Shown here one piece after another: positions 1 to 7,148 of a stretch of DNA of 16,324 nucleotides (position 1 is the first letter of the stretch; each line of letters opens with the position of its first letter). The notes beneath the pieces were generated by a model. That model had not been told where the DNA came from. It saw only the letters and a list, made by a program, of their open reading frames with translations, and ran no database searches. The position numbers and the translations under genes were made by a program. The stretch is from NCBI GenBank assembly GCA_038230415.1, contig JBBRNH010000105.1:1-16324 (forward strand). The letters run 5' to 3'. This DNA comes from JBBRNH01 sp038230415 (GTDB lineage Bacteria > Bacteroidota > Bacteroidia > Cytophagales > Spirosomataceae).

Positions 1-210
1 ACCTCCATCAACGCGCTGCTGGCGCGCTCGTTGCCATACACGATGGAGTTGGCGGCGGCCGCGCTGTTGTTCGGCATGGTGATCGGTGTGCCTCTCGGCG
101 TCTGGACCGCGACACGGAGAGGCGGGCCCGCCGATGGCGCGGCCCGGATTTTCGCGCTGATGGGATTCTCGTTGCCGGACTTCTATCTGGGTGTCCTGTT
201 GCTGCTGGCA
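1..210 (+). pseudogene. Fragment of a DppB/OppB-type ABC transporter permease, joined in frame to the lipoprotein
   Basis: Frame 1 encodes an interior piece of a binding-protein-dependent permease. SLPYTMELAAAALLFG begins a membrane segment that continues through GVPLGVWTATRRGG, then a cytoplasmic loop, then GFSLPDFYLGVLLLLAF. The SLPYTMELA, G-P-G and GFSLPDFYLG patterns are typical of DppB/OppB permeases of peptide or nickel importers. No N-terminus and no continuation after the second hydrophobic run is present. Base composition is markedly more GC-rich, with G/C at most third positions, than the lipoprotein that follows, suggesting a different source such as a proteobacterium. The junction falls somewhere in 190-216, where both parents could encode a leucine-rich run ending in LAFS. 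An assembly or library chimera is the simplest explanation; a real illegitimate fusion is possible. Confidence 0.7.
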
Positions 211-1479
211 TTTTCGTGCAAGAAAGACCAGCCAACAGCCCAGCCAGCCACTGACCGATTCGTTAATCTATCGCACCTGAACCGATTGTATCAGGCCGTA
301 AAACTGCCCAACGGCGCGGAAGTCGGCACGGTGGCGATATACAGCGAAGCCCCGGATTACCGGCTCGTGGCCGATGCCGACGAAGGCTTCACCTGCGTTG
401 ACGACGTGGCGCGGGCGGGTCTGCTGCTCCTCCGCGAACCTGACCTTAGCACGAACCCGGAGAAGCAGATGCAACTCAACGCCATGATCGAGTTCGTGTT
501 GCAACTCCAGGCTCCCGATGGCGCAGCGGGCGCGGGGTATTTCTACAATTTTTTGTTCCCACCCACGCCGGGTTCGTCGGCGATAACGATCAATAAAACC
601 GGCGTAACGAGCGTGGCGCAGGCTAATTTCTGGTCGTGGCGGGCGTTTTGGCTCCTGTCCGAAGCCGCGCCGACGATACAAAAAACGACACCCGCGCTGG
701 CCGCCCGAATCCAGACCGCCGTGCAGAAACTGACCGCCAACGTCCTGCGTGATTTTGGCAAACGCCCGCGCGATTTTACGTTTGTGCGGGGCGTGTCGGT
801 GCCGAAATGGTTGCCGTTCGGCTCCGGTTCCGATCAGGCGGCTATCCTGCTCCTGAGCCTGAATAACCTGTACCAGCAATCGCCCAACGCCGATGTTTTG
901 GCCCTGATGGACTTGCTCGGCGCGGGCATGGTGGCGATGCAGGCTGGCGATGCGAATACGTTTCCGTTCGGGGCGATTCTAAGTTTCGAGAATACCTGGC
1001 ACGCCTACGCCAGTGATCAGGCATACGCGCTGTTGCGGGTGGGCAAGGCACTCAACAAACCCGACTGGCAAGCCACCGCCCGGCGCGAAATTGACAGTTT
1101 TTACCCGTACCTGATTCAGCAGGGATTGCTGGAATCATTCGAGATTGAGCAATCCGGGAGTGACATTAAAACGCTGAAAACCAGCAAGTTTTCGCAGATT
1201 GCCTACGGTGTTCGCCCGATGGTCTGGGCCGTACTCGAAGCCTACGATCAAACCAAAGACATCAAATACATTGATTTGGCCGTGCAGTTAGCAGGCTGGT
1301 TCCTGGGCAAAAACCCGGCAAATACCGTGATGTATGACCGCACAACGGGCCGCGCCTACGACGGTATCGGCCCCAACGCAGTGGTGAACAAAAACGCCGG
1401 GGCCGAGTCCACCATCGAAGCACTTTGGGCGTTTCAACGGCTGGAGCAATACCCGGAGGTACTGAAAAAACTTTTCTAA
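1..1479 (+). CDS. Six-hairpin-glycosidase-like lipoprotein, fused at its N-terminus to an ABC permease fragment (5' partial)
   Basis: The frame is open from base 1; the first usable start is TTG at 31. From about base 199 the protein reads like a Bacteroidetes lipoprotein: a hydrophobic run, a lipobox LAFSC with the cysteine codon at 217-219, then a charged KKD and a mature domain of about 420 residues. That domain is rich in alternating helices with aromatic/Trp patches. It ends in the segment FLGKNPAN, MYDRTTGRAYDGI, NKNAGAEST, EALWAF, which resembles the C-terminus of (alpha/alpha)6-barrel carbohydrate-active proteins. I infer a surface or periplasmic carbohydrate-related lipoprotein; the substrate and exact GH family cannot be given. 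The upstream 66-72 codons do not belong to it: they encode an oligopeptide-type permease segment (see the separate entry). The native start of the lipoprotein and most of its signal peptide are therefore missing. It is followed by a long inverted repeat, then an ABC ATPase. Confidence 0.7.
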   Translation, partial: TSINALLARSLPYTMELAAAALLFGMVIGVPLGVWTATRRGGPADGAARIFALMGFSLPDFYLGVLLLLAFSCKKDQPTAQPATDRFVNLSHLNRLYQAVKLPNGAEVGTVAIYSEAPDYRLVADADEGFTCVDDVARAGLLLLREPDLSTNPEKQMQLNAMIEFVLQLQAPDGAAGAGYFYNFLFPPTPGSSAITINKTGVTSVAQANFWSWRAFWLLSEAAPTIQKTTPALAARIQTAVQKLTANVLRDFGKRPRDFTFVRGVSVPKWLPFGSGSDQAAILLLSLNNLYQQSPNADVLALMDLLGAGMVAMQAGDANTFPFGAILSFENTWHAYASDQAYALLRVGKALNKPDWQATARREIDSFYPYLIQQGLLESFEIEQSGSDIKTLKTSKFSQIAYGVRPMVWAVLEAYDQTKDIKYIDLAVQLAGWFLGKNPANTVMYDRTTGRAYDGIGPNAVVNKNAGAESTIEALWAFQRLEQYPEVLKKLF

Positions 1480-1493
1480 ACACAATTTTTTTA

Positions 1494-1590
1494 AACACAG
1501 AGAAACGGAGGTTTCACAGAGGTCACAGAGAGTTTCGCTAACTACATTTTTTCTCCGTGACCTCTGTGTATTTCTCTGTGCCTCTGTGTT
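1494..1590. repeat. Long imperfect inverted repeat built of CACAGAGG-like units
   Basis: The left arm (1494-1532) and the reverse complement of the right arm (about 1551-1590) share AACACAGAG at the outer end and CACAGAGGTCAC further in. The segment between these differs by a few substitutions and one indel. The loop is about 18 bases. It fills almost all of the gap between the lipoprotein stop (1479) and the ATPase start (1606). A transcript could fold into a long stem, so it may act as a terminator or processing site. I recall similar CACAGAG-rich repeats between genes in many environmental genomes, but could not search. Confidence 0.75.
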
Positions 1591-1605
1591 AAAACCATTC
1601 ACCCA

Positions 1606-2730
1606 ATGGCCGAAGTCATCCTGAACCACATCGCCAAAGCCTACGCCGACGGGCCGACCGTTATCCGCGACATCTCACTCACCGTTCACGACCGCGAGTT
1701 TGTCGTTATCGTCGGGCCGAGCGGCTGCGGCAAATCCACGCTGCTGCGGATGATTGCGGGCTTAGAGGCCATCACCGCCGGTGATTTGCTGTTGGATGGA
1801 CAACGTATCAACGACCGCGCCCCCAACCAGCGAGACATGGCGATGGTGTTCCAGAACTACGCGCTCTACCCGCATATGACCGTGTTTGAGAACATGGCCT
1901 TCGGGCTGAAACTACGAAATATGCCCAAAGCCGAGATTCGGGAGCGCGTTGAGCAAGCAGCTAAAATCCTGGATATGAGCGGTTTGCTCGACCGGAAACC
2001 CAAAGATATGTCGGGCGGGCAACGGCAGCGGGTGGCAATTGGGCGGGCCATTGTGCGCGAGCCGAGGGTATTTCTGTTTGATGAGCCGCTCAGTAATTTA
2101 GATGCCAAGTTGCGCGGCCAAACCCGGATCGAACTTCAGAAACTGCACCGCAACCTGAACGCGACGATGATTTATGTGACCCACGATCAGGTAGAGGCCA
2201 TGACCCTCGGCGACCGGATTGTGGTGCTGCGGCAGGGCGACATCATGCAGTTCGATACGCCCCTCGCACTTTATAACCGGCCCGCCAACCTGTTTGTAGC
2301 CGGGTTTATCGGCACCCCGCCGATGAATTTTTTGCCGGGAAAAATCACTACAATCGGGCAAACGATTTGTTTCCAGAGCGCGGGCGATACGGTGCAGATT
2401 GGCCTGAACAACTCCGCGCATTACCCGACGATGCTGCCGTGTATGGGCCGGTCGGTGGTGCTGGGTATCCGGGCCGAACACCTCACCGATCATCCTGCGA
2501 ACCCGGAACGACCTTATTATTCACCCGATCAACCCACTGTTTTTGAGGCTGTTGAACGGATGGGCAGCGAAACCCTGGCGTATTTCACGCTCGAAGGCCA
2601 GGCATTCACGGCCCGGCTCTCCGGTGATGCCACCATAAACGCCGACCGGACAATGGCGACGTTTTGGGATGTTGACAACGTTCATTTTTTTGATGCGGCA
2701 ACGGAAGCGTTATGTGGCCTGGCGGGTTAG
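1606..2730 (+). CDS. MalK/UgpC-family ABC transporter ATP-binding protein
   Basis: This is a full-length (374 aa) importer-type ATPase that would power uptake of a sugar or glycerol-phosphate-like solute from the cytoplasmic face of the inner membrane. Visible motifs are Walker A GPSGCGKST (37-45), the Q-loop in VFQNYALYPH (81-90), the signature MSGGQRQR (135-142), Walker B VFLFDEP (155-161) with D-loop SNLDAKLR, and the H-loop VTHDQVEAMTLGDR (191-204). After about residue 240 there is a C-terminal OB/TOBE-type region, as in the MalK/UgpC class. The TPPMNFLPG segment joining the two is characteristic. The start follows the upstream inverted repeat by 15 bases; no Shine-Dalgarno is evident. 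No permease or binding-protein gene of the same system is adjacent: the permease fragment at the left edge is of the peptide type and looks foreign. In Bacteroidetes such orphan ATPases can serve distant transporters. The substrate is not determinable. Confidence 0.93.
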   Translation: MAEVILNHIAKAYADGPTVIRDISLTVHDREFVVIVGPSGCGKSTLLRMIAGLEAITAGDLLLDGQRINDRAPNQRDMAMVFQNYALYPHMTVFENMAFGLKLRNMPKAEIRERVEQAAKILDMSGLLDRKPKDMSGGQRQRVAIGRAIVREPRVFLFDEPLSNLDAKLRGQTRIELQKLHRNLNATMIYVTHDQVEAMTLGDRIVVLRQGDIMQFDTPLALYNRPANLFVAGFIGTPPMNFLPGKITTIGQTICFQSAGDTVQIGLNNSAHYPTMLPCMGRSVVLGIRAEHLTDHPANPERPYYSPDQPTVFEAVERMGSETLAYFTLEGQAFTARLSGDATINADRTMATFWDVDNVHFFDAATEALCGLAG

Positions 2731-2789
2731 TCTGGATGCGATTATTACGCTAACTTTCTGACTGTTTTTCTGATAAGCCACCAACGACC

Positions 2790-5678
2790 ATGCGCCTGTT
2801 TGTTTCCTGTGTTTTTCTCCTGCTCATCGCGGTTCCCGTTCTGGCCCAAACCGCCCTCACCGGAACCGTTTCGGATGCCAAAACCAACGAGCCATTGCCA
2901 TTTGTAACGGTCTATGTGGCCGGCACTACGCAAGGCACCCTGACCGATTCGACGGGCCGGTTTCGGCTGGCGAATCTGCCCGTTGGGGCGGTGCCACTCG
3001 TGGTCTCGATGGTGGGCTATCGGGCGTGGCAGCAAACGATAACCGTCTCGGCTTCGGCAACGGCTATTGCACCGGCCCCGCTGACGATTCGGCTCATAGC
3101 CCTGACCAACGTGCTGGACGAAGCCGTTGTGAAAGCCCGGCGCGACAAAACCTGGGAGCGGCAATTGACCCGTTTTTCGGGGGCTTTCTTCGGCGATTCG
3201 CCCAACCGCGCTCAATGCACCGTTCAGAACCCCTGGGTGATTGACTTCACGGAGTCGGGCGGTACGCTGTCAGCCACTGCCCAGCAACCCCTCCTGATCG
3301 AAAACCGGGCGGCCGGCTACCAGATTCGCTACGACCTGCGCGAGTTTGCCATCAGCTCTACGCAGTTTCGGTTGAGTGGTTCGGCCTATTTTTTGCCCCT
3401 GAAACCCCAGCGCGATAGCGACGCGAACCGATGGAACCGCACCCGGCAGCAAACCTACGACCGCTCACTACGGGCTTTTTTGCGGGCTTTTGTGGCGAAC
3501 GAACTCATGGCAAACGGATTCACGGCCTATCCGGCTTCGATGGATGTGCTGTTTAAATACAGCGTCTGGAACAAAGCAAAGCCGTATCTGAAATCAACCG
3601 ACCTGATAACCAACACCGAAACCTACCTGAAACCGGGCAGTATGCCGGGAACCTACCGGCTGCAACTCCCGCCCCTGCTCGACGTTACCGATACCCGGCG
3701 CTACGTTACCCTGGCTTCGCAGGGCGCGTTCAACCAGAACCCAAGTAGCTGGCTGCGGCCCTTGAAACCGGTGGTTGAGGTGGGGGCCGATGGCTGGCTC
3801 ACCGACCCGGCGGCCCTCGAAACGATTGGCTATTGGGCCGAAGAGCGCGTGGCCGAGATGCTCCCCCGCGAGTATGCGCCGGGGGTGGTGCCGTCGGGTA
3901 AAGCGGTAGCCGGTGCTGCCAATGACGGACCTTATTTTCCTGAAAAACAGGGCGTTAAGCCAGTGGTGCCGGTGGTGTACGTTGCCACCAGCAAAGAAGC
4001 CTACCGCGCCGGGGAGCGAGTCTGGTTCAGCGCGTTTATCAGCGACCGCAGCAGCCGCCACCTGCTCACCGGCCCGCAACCGCTCTACGTGCAACTCTAC
4101 AACGCTGCCGGCCAACAGACGCACGAGGAGGTCATTTTTACCGATAACGGGCGCGGCACCGGGGCGTTGCTCCTGCCCGATTCGCTGGCCGGCGGGCTGT
4201 ACCGGCTGCGGGCCTTCACCCGTCAGATGCTCACAGCACCAACCCTGACATTCGAGAAAATCCTGGCAGTGAGTAACCTGCGCGAGCCTCGCCGGTATCG
4301 ATTACTGCCCGTCTCGACTGAACGCAGCCCGACTGCCCGCAGCCCGACCGAGCGCGGCCCGACCGCCCGCAGCCCGACTCTACAAAAGGCATTGGCCGAT
4401 ACATTGGGTTTGACCATCGTTGCCGACAGACCGACTTATCAACGGCGGGAGAAAATTACGTTTACGGTGCGGGCTACGGCGGTGGGGCAACCCGTCTGGG
4501 CTTCGTTTGCCGTAGCCGTTACCGATGCTGCTCAGGTTGATTCGCCCCAAACCAGCCTGAACACATTTTGGCAACAACCGCCCGTTGGTAAATTCGGTAA
4601 TAACGCGCTGCCGGAAACGGGCCTTCGCTACGGGGGAACGGTACGGACACCGGATGGCTCGCGGGCCATGCCCAGAGCAACCATTACCCTGTTCGACGAA
4701 CTTCACAACGCGGCTCCCCGCACCCTGAAAACCGATAATGCCGGGCGATTTGTGCTGGATTCCTTGGATTTCGACGGGACGCTTACCCTGCGTTATCAGA
4801 TCAGCAACCGCAAAGGCCACCCCGAACTCATGGCTGAACTGCTGGCCGAACCGCTTCTGCCCTACCAGACGCTGACCCCGCTTGCCATTGACCCGGCCTG
4901 TGTTGTGGCCCGGCCAATGGTGGATGCCGCCAGTAAAACAGCGTTTACAAAAATACCAGCCGATGGCGAACCACCAATGATGCCGGTCAGCGAAACAACG
5001 ACGGAAGAGACAGCGGTAACTGCTGATAATCAGCCAAAAGACGACCAAACCAGCGCACAGCGGCTGCATAACGAATCGACATTCGGGGTAAATTTTGACG
5101 AGAACACGCCCCGATACCCCAACGTGATGGAACTCATGACGGGGCGGTTGCCGGGCGTATCGGTCATGCCGGCCAGCACCGGAGTCGGCTATAACGTGCT
5201 GATTCGGGGTATTGGCACCGTGAATGACCTTGATCCCCTGTTTCTGTTGGATGGCACCCCGGTTGATTTCAAGAATGACCGCAGCCTGTCGTTCATTGAT
5301 GCCAATAGCGTTCGGCGAATTGAAGTTCTGAGCGGGGGCAACGGAGCCATCTACGGCAGCCGGGCCGGAAACGGCGTAATTGCCATTTACACCGGCAGAA
5401 AGAGTGGTGCCAAAGACGGCCTGAAAACAATTGAACTCAACGGGTATCAGGCTCCGTCAACATTTATCACGCCTGATTACGGCCAACCGCCAGCCATTGA
5501 CCGCCCCGACAATCGGCAGACACTCTACTGGAACCCCGCCGTAACGACCGCCACCGACGGCACGGCCACCGTCTCTTTTTATGTCGCCGACCGCCCCGGT
5601 CAGTACCGAATTGTGGTTGAGGGTATGAACAGCACGGGGCTTGTGGGCGTAAAAACGGTACTGATGGAGGTGAAGTAG
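2790..5678 (+). CDS. Secreted carboxypeptidase-regulatory-like / MG2-like / TonB-plug protein without beta-barrel
   Basis: 962 aa. An N-terminal signal peptide (about 1-20, ending VLAQ) precedes a carboxypeptidase-regulatory-like beta-sandwich (about 21-105; TGTVSDAKTNEPLPFVTVYV ... GRFRLANLPVG). This is the fold that opens SusC-type receptors. A middle region of unclear type follows. Around 390-495 there is an MG2-like segment (YVATSKEAYRAGERVWFSAF ... LAGGLYRLRAFTRQM). Then come a short ERSPT/ARSPT repeat (511-530) and a second MG-like segment (about 535-590; ADRPTYQRREKITFTV). Around 774-869 is a TonB-receptor plug (NVMELMTGRLPGV, LIRGIGTVND, PLFLLDGTPVD, RRIEVLSGGNGAIYGSRAGNGVIAIYT). The C-terminus (ADRPGQYRIVVEGMNSTG) is another sandwich-like element, so no outer-membrane barrel is present. 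Bacteroidetes encode many such plug-bearing, barrel-less proteins; the role is unknown, and periplasmic or surface protein interaction is my inference. It follows the ATPase gene by 59 bp. Confidence 0.85.
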   Translation: MRLFVSCVFLLLIAVPVLAQTALTGTVSDAKTNEPLPFVTVYVAGTTQGTLTDSTGRFRLANLPVGAVPLVVSMVGYRAWQQTITVSASATAIAPAPLTIRLIALTNVLDEAVVKARRDKTWERQLTRFSGAFFGDSPNRAQCTVQNPWVIDFTESGGTLSATAQQPLLIENRAAGYQIRYDLREFAISSTQFRLSGSAYFLPLKPQRDSDANRWNRTRQQTYDRSLRAFLRAFVANELMANGFTAYPASMDVLFKYSVWNKAKPYLKSTDLITNTETYLKPGSMPGTYRLQLPPLLDVTDTRRYVTLASQGAFNQNPSSWLRPLKPVVEVGADGWLTDPAALETIGYWAEERVAEMLPREYAPGVVPSGKAVAGAANDGPYFPEKQGVKPVVPVVYVATSKEAYRAGERVWFSAFISDRSSRHLLTGPQPLYVQLYNAAGQQTHEEVIFTDNGRGTGALLLPDSLAGGLYRLRAFTRQMLTAPTLTFEKILAVSNLREPRRYRLLPVSTERSPTARSPTERGPTARSPTLQKALADTLGLTIVADRPTYQRREKITFTVRATAVGQPVWASFAVAVTDAAQVDSPQTSLNTFWQQPPVGKFGNNALPETGLRYGGTVRTPDGSRAMPRATITLFDELHNAAPRTLKTDNAGRFVLDSLDFDGTLTLRYQISNRKGHPELMAELLAEPLLPYQTLTPLAIDPACVVARPMVDAASKTAFTKIPADGEPPMMPVSETTTEETAVTADNQPKDDQTSAQRLHNESTFGVNFDENTPRYPNVMELMTGRLPGVSVMPASTGVGYNVLIRGIGTVNDLDPLFLLDGTPVDFKNDRSLSFIDANSVRRIEVLSGGNGAIYGSRAGNGVIAIYTGRKSGAKDGLKTIELNGYQAPSTFITPDYGQPPAIDRPDNRQTLYWNPAVTTATDGTATVSFYVADRPGQYRIVVEGMNSTGLVGVKTVLMEVK
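4320..4379 (+). repeat. Four 15-bp tandem repeats encoding (E/A)R(S/G)PT
   Basis: Four in-frame units at 4320-4334, 4335-4349, 4350-4364 and 4365-4379 encode ERSPT, ARSPT, ERGPT, ARSPT. They lie in the linker between the two MG-like regions of the plug protein. The proline/threonine-rich charged sequence suggests a flexible spacer. The unit is a multiple of three, so copy-number change would alter linker length without a frameshift. Confidence 0.85.
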
Positions 5679-5749
5679 GGATTGGTGGTGGGCTGACGAA
5701 CAAGGCGTGGCATTGTTAAGGATAACTGATCTACGCCAAACCCCGACAA

Positions 5750-6673
5750 TCACTCTCCCGCAAACACCCTCAAAAAGCTACGGGGTACGGCGGTTTCAAA
5801 TTTCATTGGCTCGTGGGTAATGGGGTGGGCGAAGTTCAGCACCCAGGCATGAAGTCCCAACCGGCCAATGGGATTAGTTTTGGCCCCGTATTTTTTGTCG
5901 CCCGCAATGGGGTGGCCCTGCTCGCTGAAATGCACCCGCACCTGGTTTTTGCGGCCCGTATCCAAACTCACTTTCAGCAGCGTATAACGCCGGTTGCTCC
6001 GCAGGGTTTCGTAGTGGGTGATGGCTAACTGCCCGCCAACGGTGTCGGGTGTCGAATACACCACCAATGCTTTGCTTTCGTAGAGGTATGATTCAATCGT
6101 GCCGGTCGGTTCGGCCAATGCACCTTCTACTAAGGCCACATACAACCGCTCTTTGGTGGTTGGCCCCCAGCTTTCCTGCAAAATTTTCTGCACGGCCTCA
6201 CTCTTGGCAAACATCATCAGGCCCGACGTGTCGCGGTCGAGCCGGTGAACGATAAAGATTTTATTGGCCGGACTGGCCCGCTTCACGTGTTCTTTCAGGA
6301 TAGCATACGCCGTTTGTTCGCGCTCTTTGTTGGTTCCCATCGAGAGCAAACCATCGGGCTTCTCGATCACGATAATGTGTTCATCCTCGTAGTAAATAGC
6401 AATGCCCCGGTAGTGAGTTTCAGGCAGCATTTTTTCGGGCATAACAACCACTGCGTCACCGGGTTGCAGGGGATGGTTATATTGTTTCACTAATCGCTCG
6501 CCCACCCGGACTTGCCCATCGGCAAGCAGCGTTTTGATGTTGTTACGATTTTTGCCGGGCAGGTTTTCCAGCAGAAATGCCATCAGTTCGGCGGGTTCGG
6601 TGGCCGTGAGGGTAATGGTTGGCTTGCGCGGTTGTTTGCGGGGCCGTTGGGTAGGATCGGGGGCGAGGGGCAT
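5750..6673 (-). CDS. RluA/RluD-family RNA pseudouridine synthase
   Basis: The 307-aa protein (start MPLAPDPTQR) should isomerise specific uridines in ribosomal or transfer RNA to pseudouridine. A basic N-terminus and an S4-like RNA-binding domain (about 24-80; NRNNIKTLLADGQVRVG) precede the catalytic domain. The family signature HRLDRDTSGL is at 143-152, with the presumed catalytic aspartate D146. Later conserved blocks are KERLYVALVEG (175-185), TGRKNQVRVH (239-248), GHPIAGDKKYG (253-263) and LGLHAWVLNF (272-281). Length matches the family. I chose ATG at 6673 because the longer reading frame (to 6706) would start inside a terminator hairpin and add residues not typical of the family. Which RNA position is modified cannot be told. 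It converges with the plug-protein gene; the 71-bp gap contains no clear hairpin. Confidence 0.93.
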   Translation of the reverse strand: MPLAPDPTQRPRKQPRKPTITLTATEPAELMAFLLENLPGKNRNNIKTLLADGQVRVGERLVKQYNHPLQPGDAVVVMPEKMLPETHYRGIAIYYEDEHIIVIEKPDGLLSMGTNKEREQTAYAILKEHVKRASPANKIFIVHRLDRDTSGLMMFAKSEAVQKILQESWGPTTKERLYVALVEGALAEPTGTIESYLYESKALVVYSTPDTVGGQLAITHYETLRSNRRYTLLKVSLDTGRKNQVRVHFSEQGHPIAGDKKYGAKTNPIGRLGLHAWVLNFAHPITHEPMKFETAVPRSFLRVFAGE

Positions 6674-6678
6674 AATGC

Positions 6679-6711
6679 AAAAAAACCGACGTGTCGGAGA
6701 AAACACGTCGG
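6679..6711 (-). terminator. Intrinsic terminator of the coiled-coil gene
   Basis: Read on the minus strand, a perfect 9-bp stem CCGACGTGT/ACACGTCGG (6703-6711 with 6686-6694) with an 8-base loop is followed by seven T residues (6685-6679). It lies 17 bp after the stop codon of the small coiled-coil gene. Its T-tract ends only about 5 bases before the ATG chosen for the pseudouridine synthase. Confidence 0.85.
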
Positions 6712-6727
6712 CATATTAAGTAAACGA

Positions 6728-7078
6728 TTAATTTTTTGACCGTAAGATGGTCAGAATCAGGTCAACTTTGGCATCTAACTCGCCAACTTTAGTTTTCAGT
6801 TCAGCTACGTCAGTTTTCAGTTCAGCTACGTCAGTTTTCAGTTCGGCTACGTCAGTTTTCAGTTCGGCTACGTTGGTTTTTATGCTTCTAACTTCAAGAT
6901 TGGTATCTGACTGAGCCACAACAACATCGAAAATCATACGGGCTAACTCCCGATTTTGCGATTTCAGTAATTCTTGATTTGCTGCGAACAGGTCTTGTTT
7001 TTCAGCAAAGTGGTGCTGATTAATAATCATTTCGGCCATTACAGACTCCAATTGGTTTAGGCGTTCGTCGGCGGTCAT
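6728..7078 (-). CDS. Small heptad-repeat coiled-coil protein
   Basis: The 116-aa protein starts MTADERLNQLESVM. Almost all of it looks helical. The first half is a charged, Gln/Asn-rich helix (EKQDLFAANQELLKSQNREL). The second half is a regular heptad array in which VAELKTD is repeated in tandem, followed by VGELDAKVDLILTIL. Hydrophobic V/L positions recur every seven residues, so a parallel or trimeric coiled coil is likely. There is no signal peptide or membrane segment. ATG at 7078 is preferred over a TTG nine bases upstream. I do not recognise a function; many small Bacteroidetes proteins of this kind are unassigned, and a scaffold or adaptor role is only a guess. A strong terminator follows, so it is probably monocistronic or the end of the unit containing the LRR gene. 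Confidence 0.75.
   Translation of the reverse strand: MTADERLNQLESVMAEMIINQHHFAEKQDLFAANQELLKSQNRELARMIFDVVVAQSDTNLEVRSIKTNVAELKTDVAELKTDVAELKTDVAELKTKVGELDAKVDLILTILRSKN
6791..6874 (-). repeat. Four 21-bp tandem repeats encoding the coiled-coil heptad
   Basis: Units at 6791-6811, 6812-6832, 6833-6853 and 6854-6874 are nearly identical. The first two carry TCAGC where the last two carry TCGGC, and the final base of the fourth differs. Each encodes one VAELKTD/N-type heptad. Near identity at the DNA level, including third positions, points to recent duplication by slippage. Confidence 0.92.
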
Positions 7079-7148
7079 AGCTGGCAAAAAGGTTATGCTG
7101 TTTTTATGTCAACGAATATACGCAAAATCTCTTTGAATCACCGGCTTT

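Noticed and set aside
268..879. A 203-codon minus-strand frame within the lipoprotein gene
   Set aside because: It is antisense to a frame with coherent protein features and its own composition is Arg/His-rich without motifs.
1..2730. A single ABC transporter locus made of the left-edge permease and the 1606-2730 ATPase
   Set aside because: The permease fragment is of the peptide/nickel class and is truncated, whereas the ATPase is of the sugar (MalK/UgpC) class; composition also differs.
4380..5069. A 229-codon minus-strand frame within the plug-protein gene
   Set aside because: It is the opposite-strand shadow of a well-supported gene, with Arg/Gly-rich low-complexity content and no domain.
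6674..6706. Longer N-terminus for the pseudouridine synthase
   Set aside because: The upstream ATG lies in the terminator hairpin, so an mRNA starting there is unlikely to be the main message.
6791..6874. Short regular repeats that could suggest a CRISPR array
   Set aside because: The units are directly adjacent without spacers, are 21 bp long and encode coiled-coil heptads in frame.
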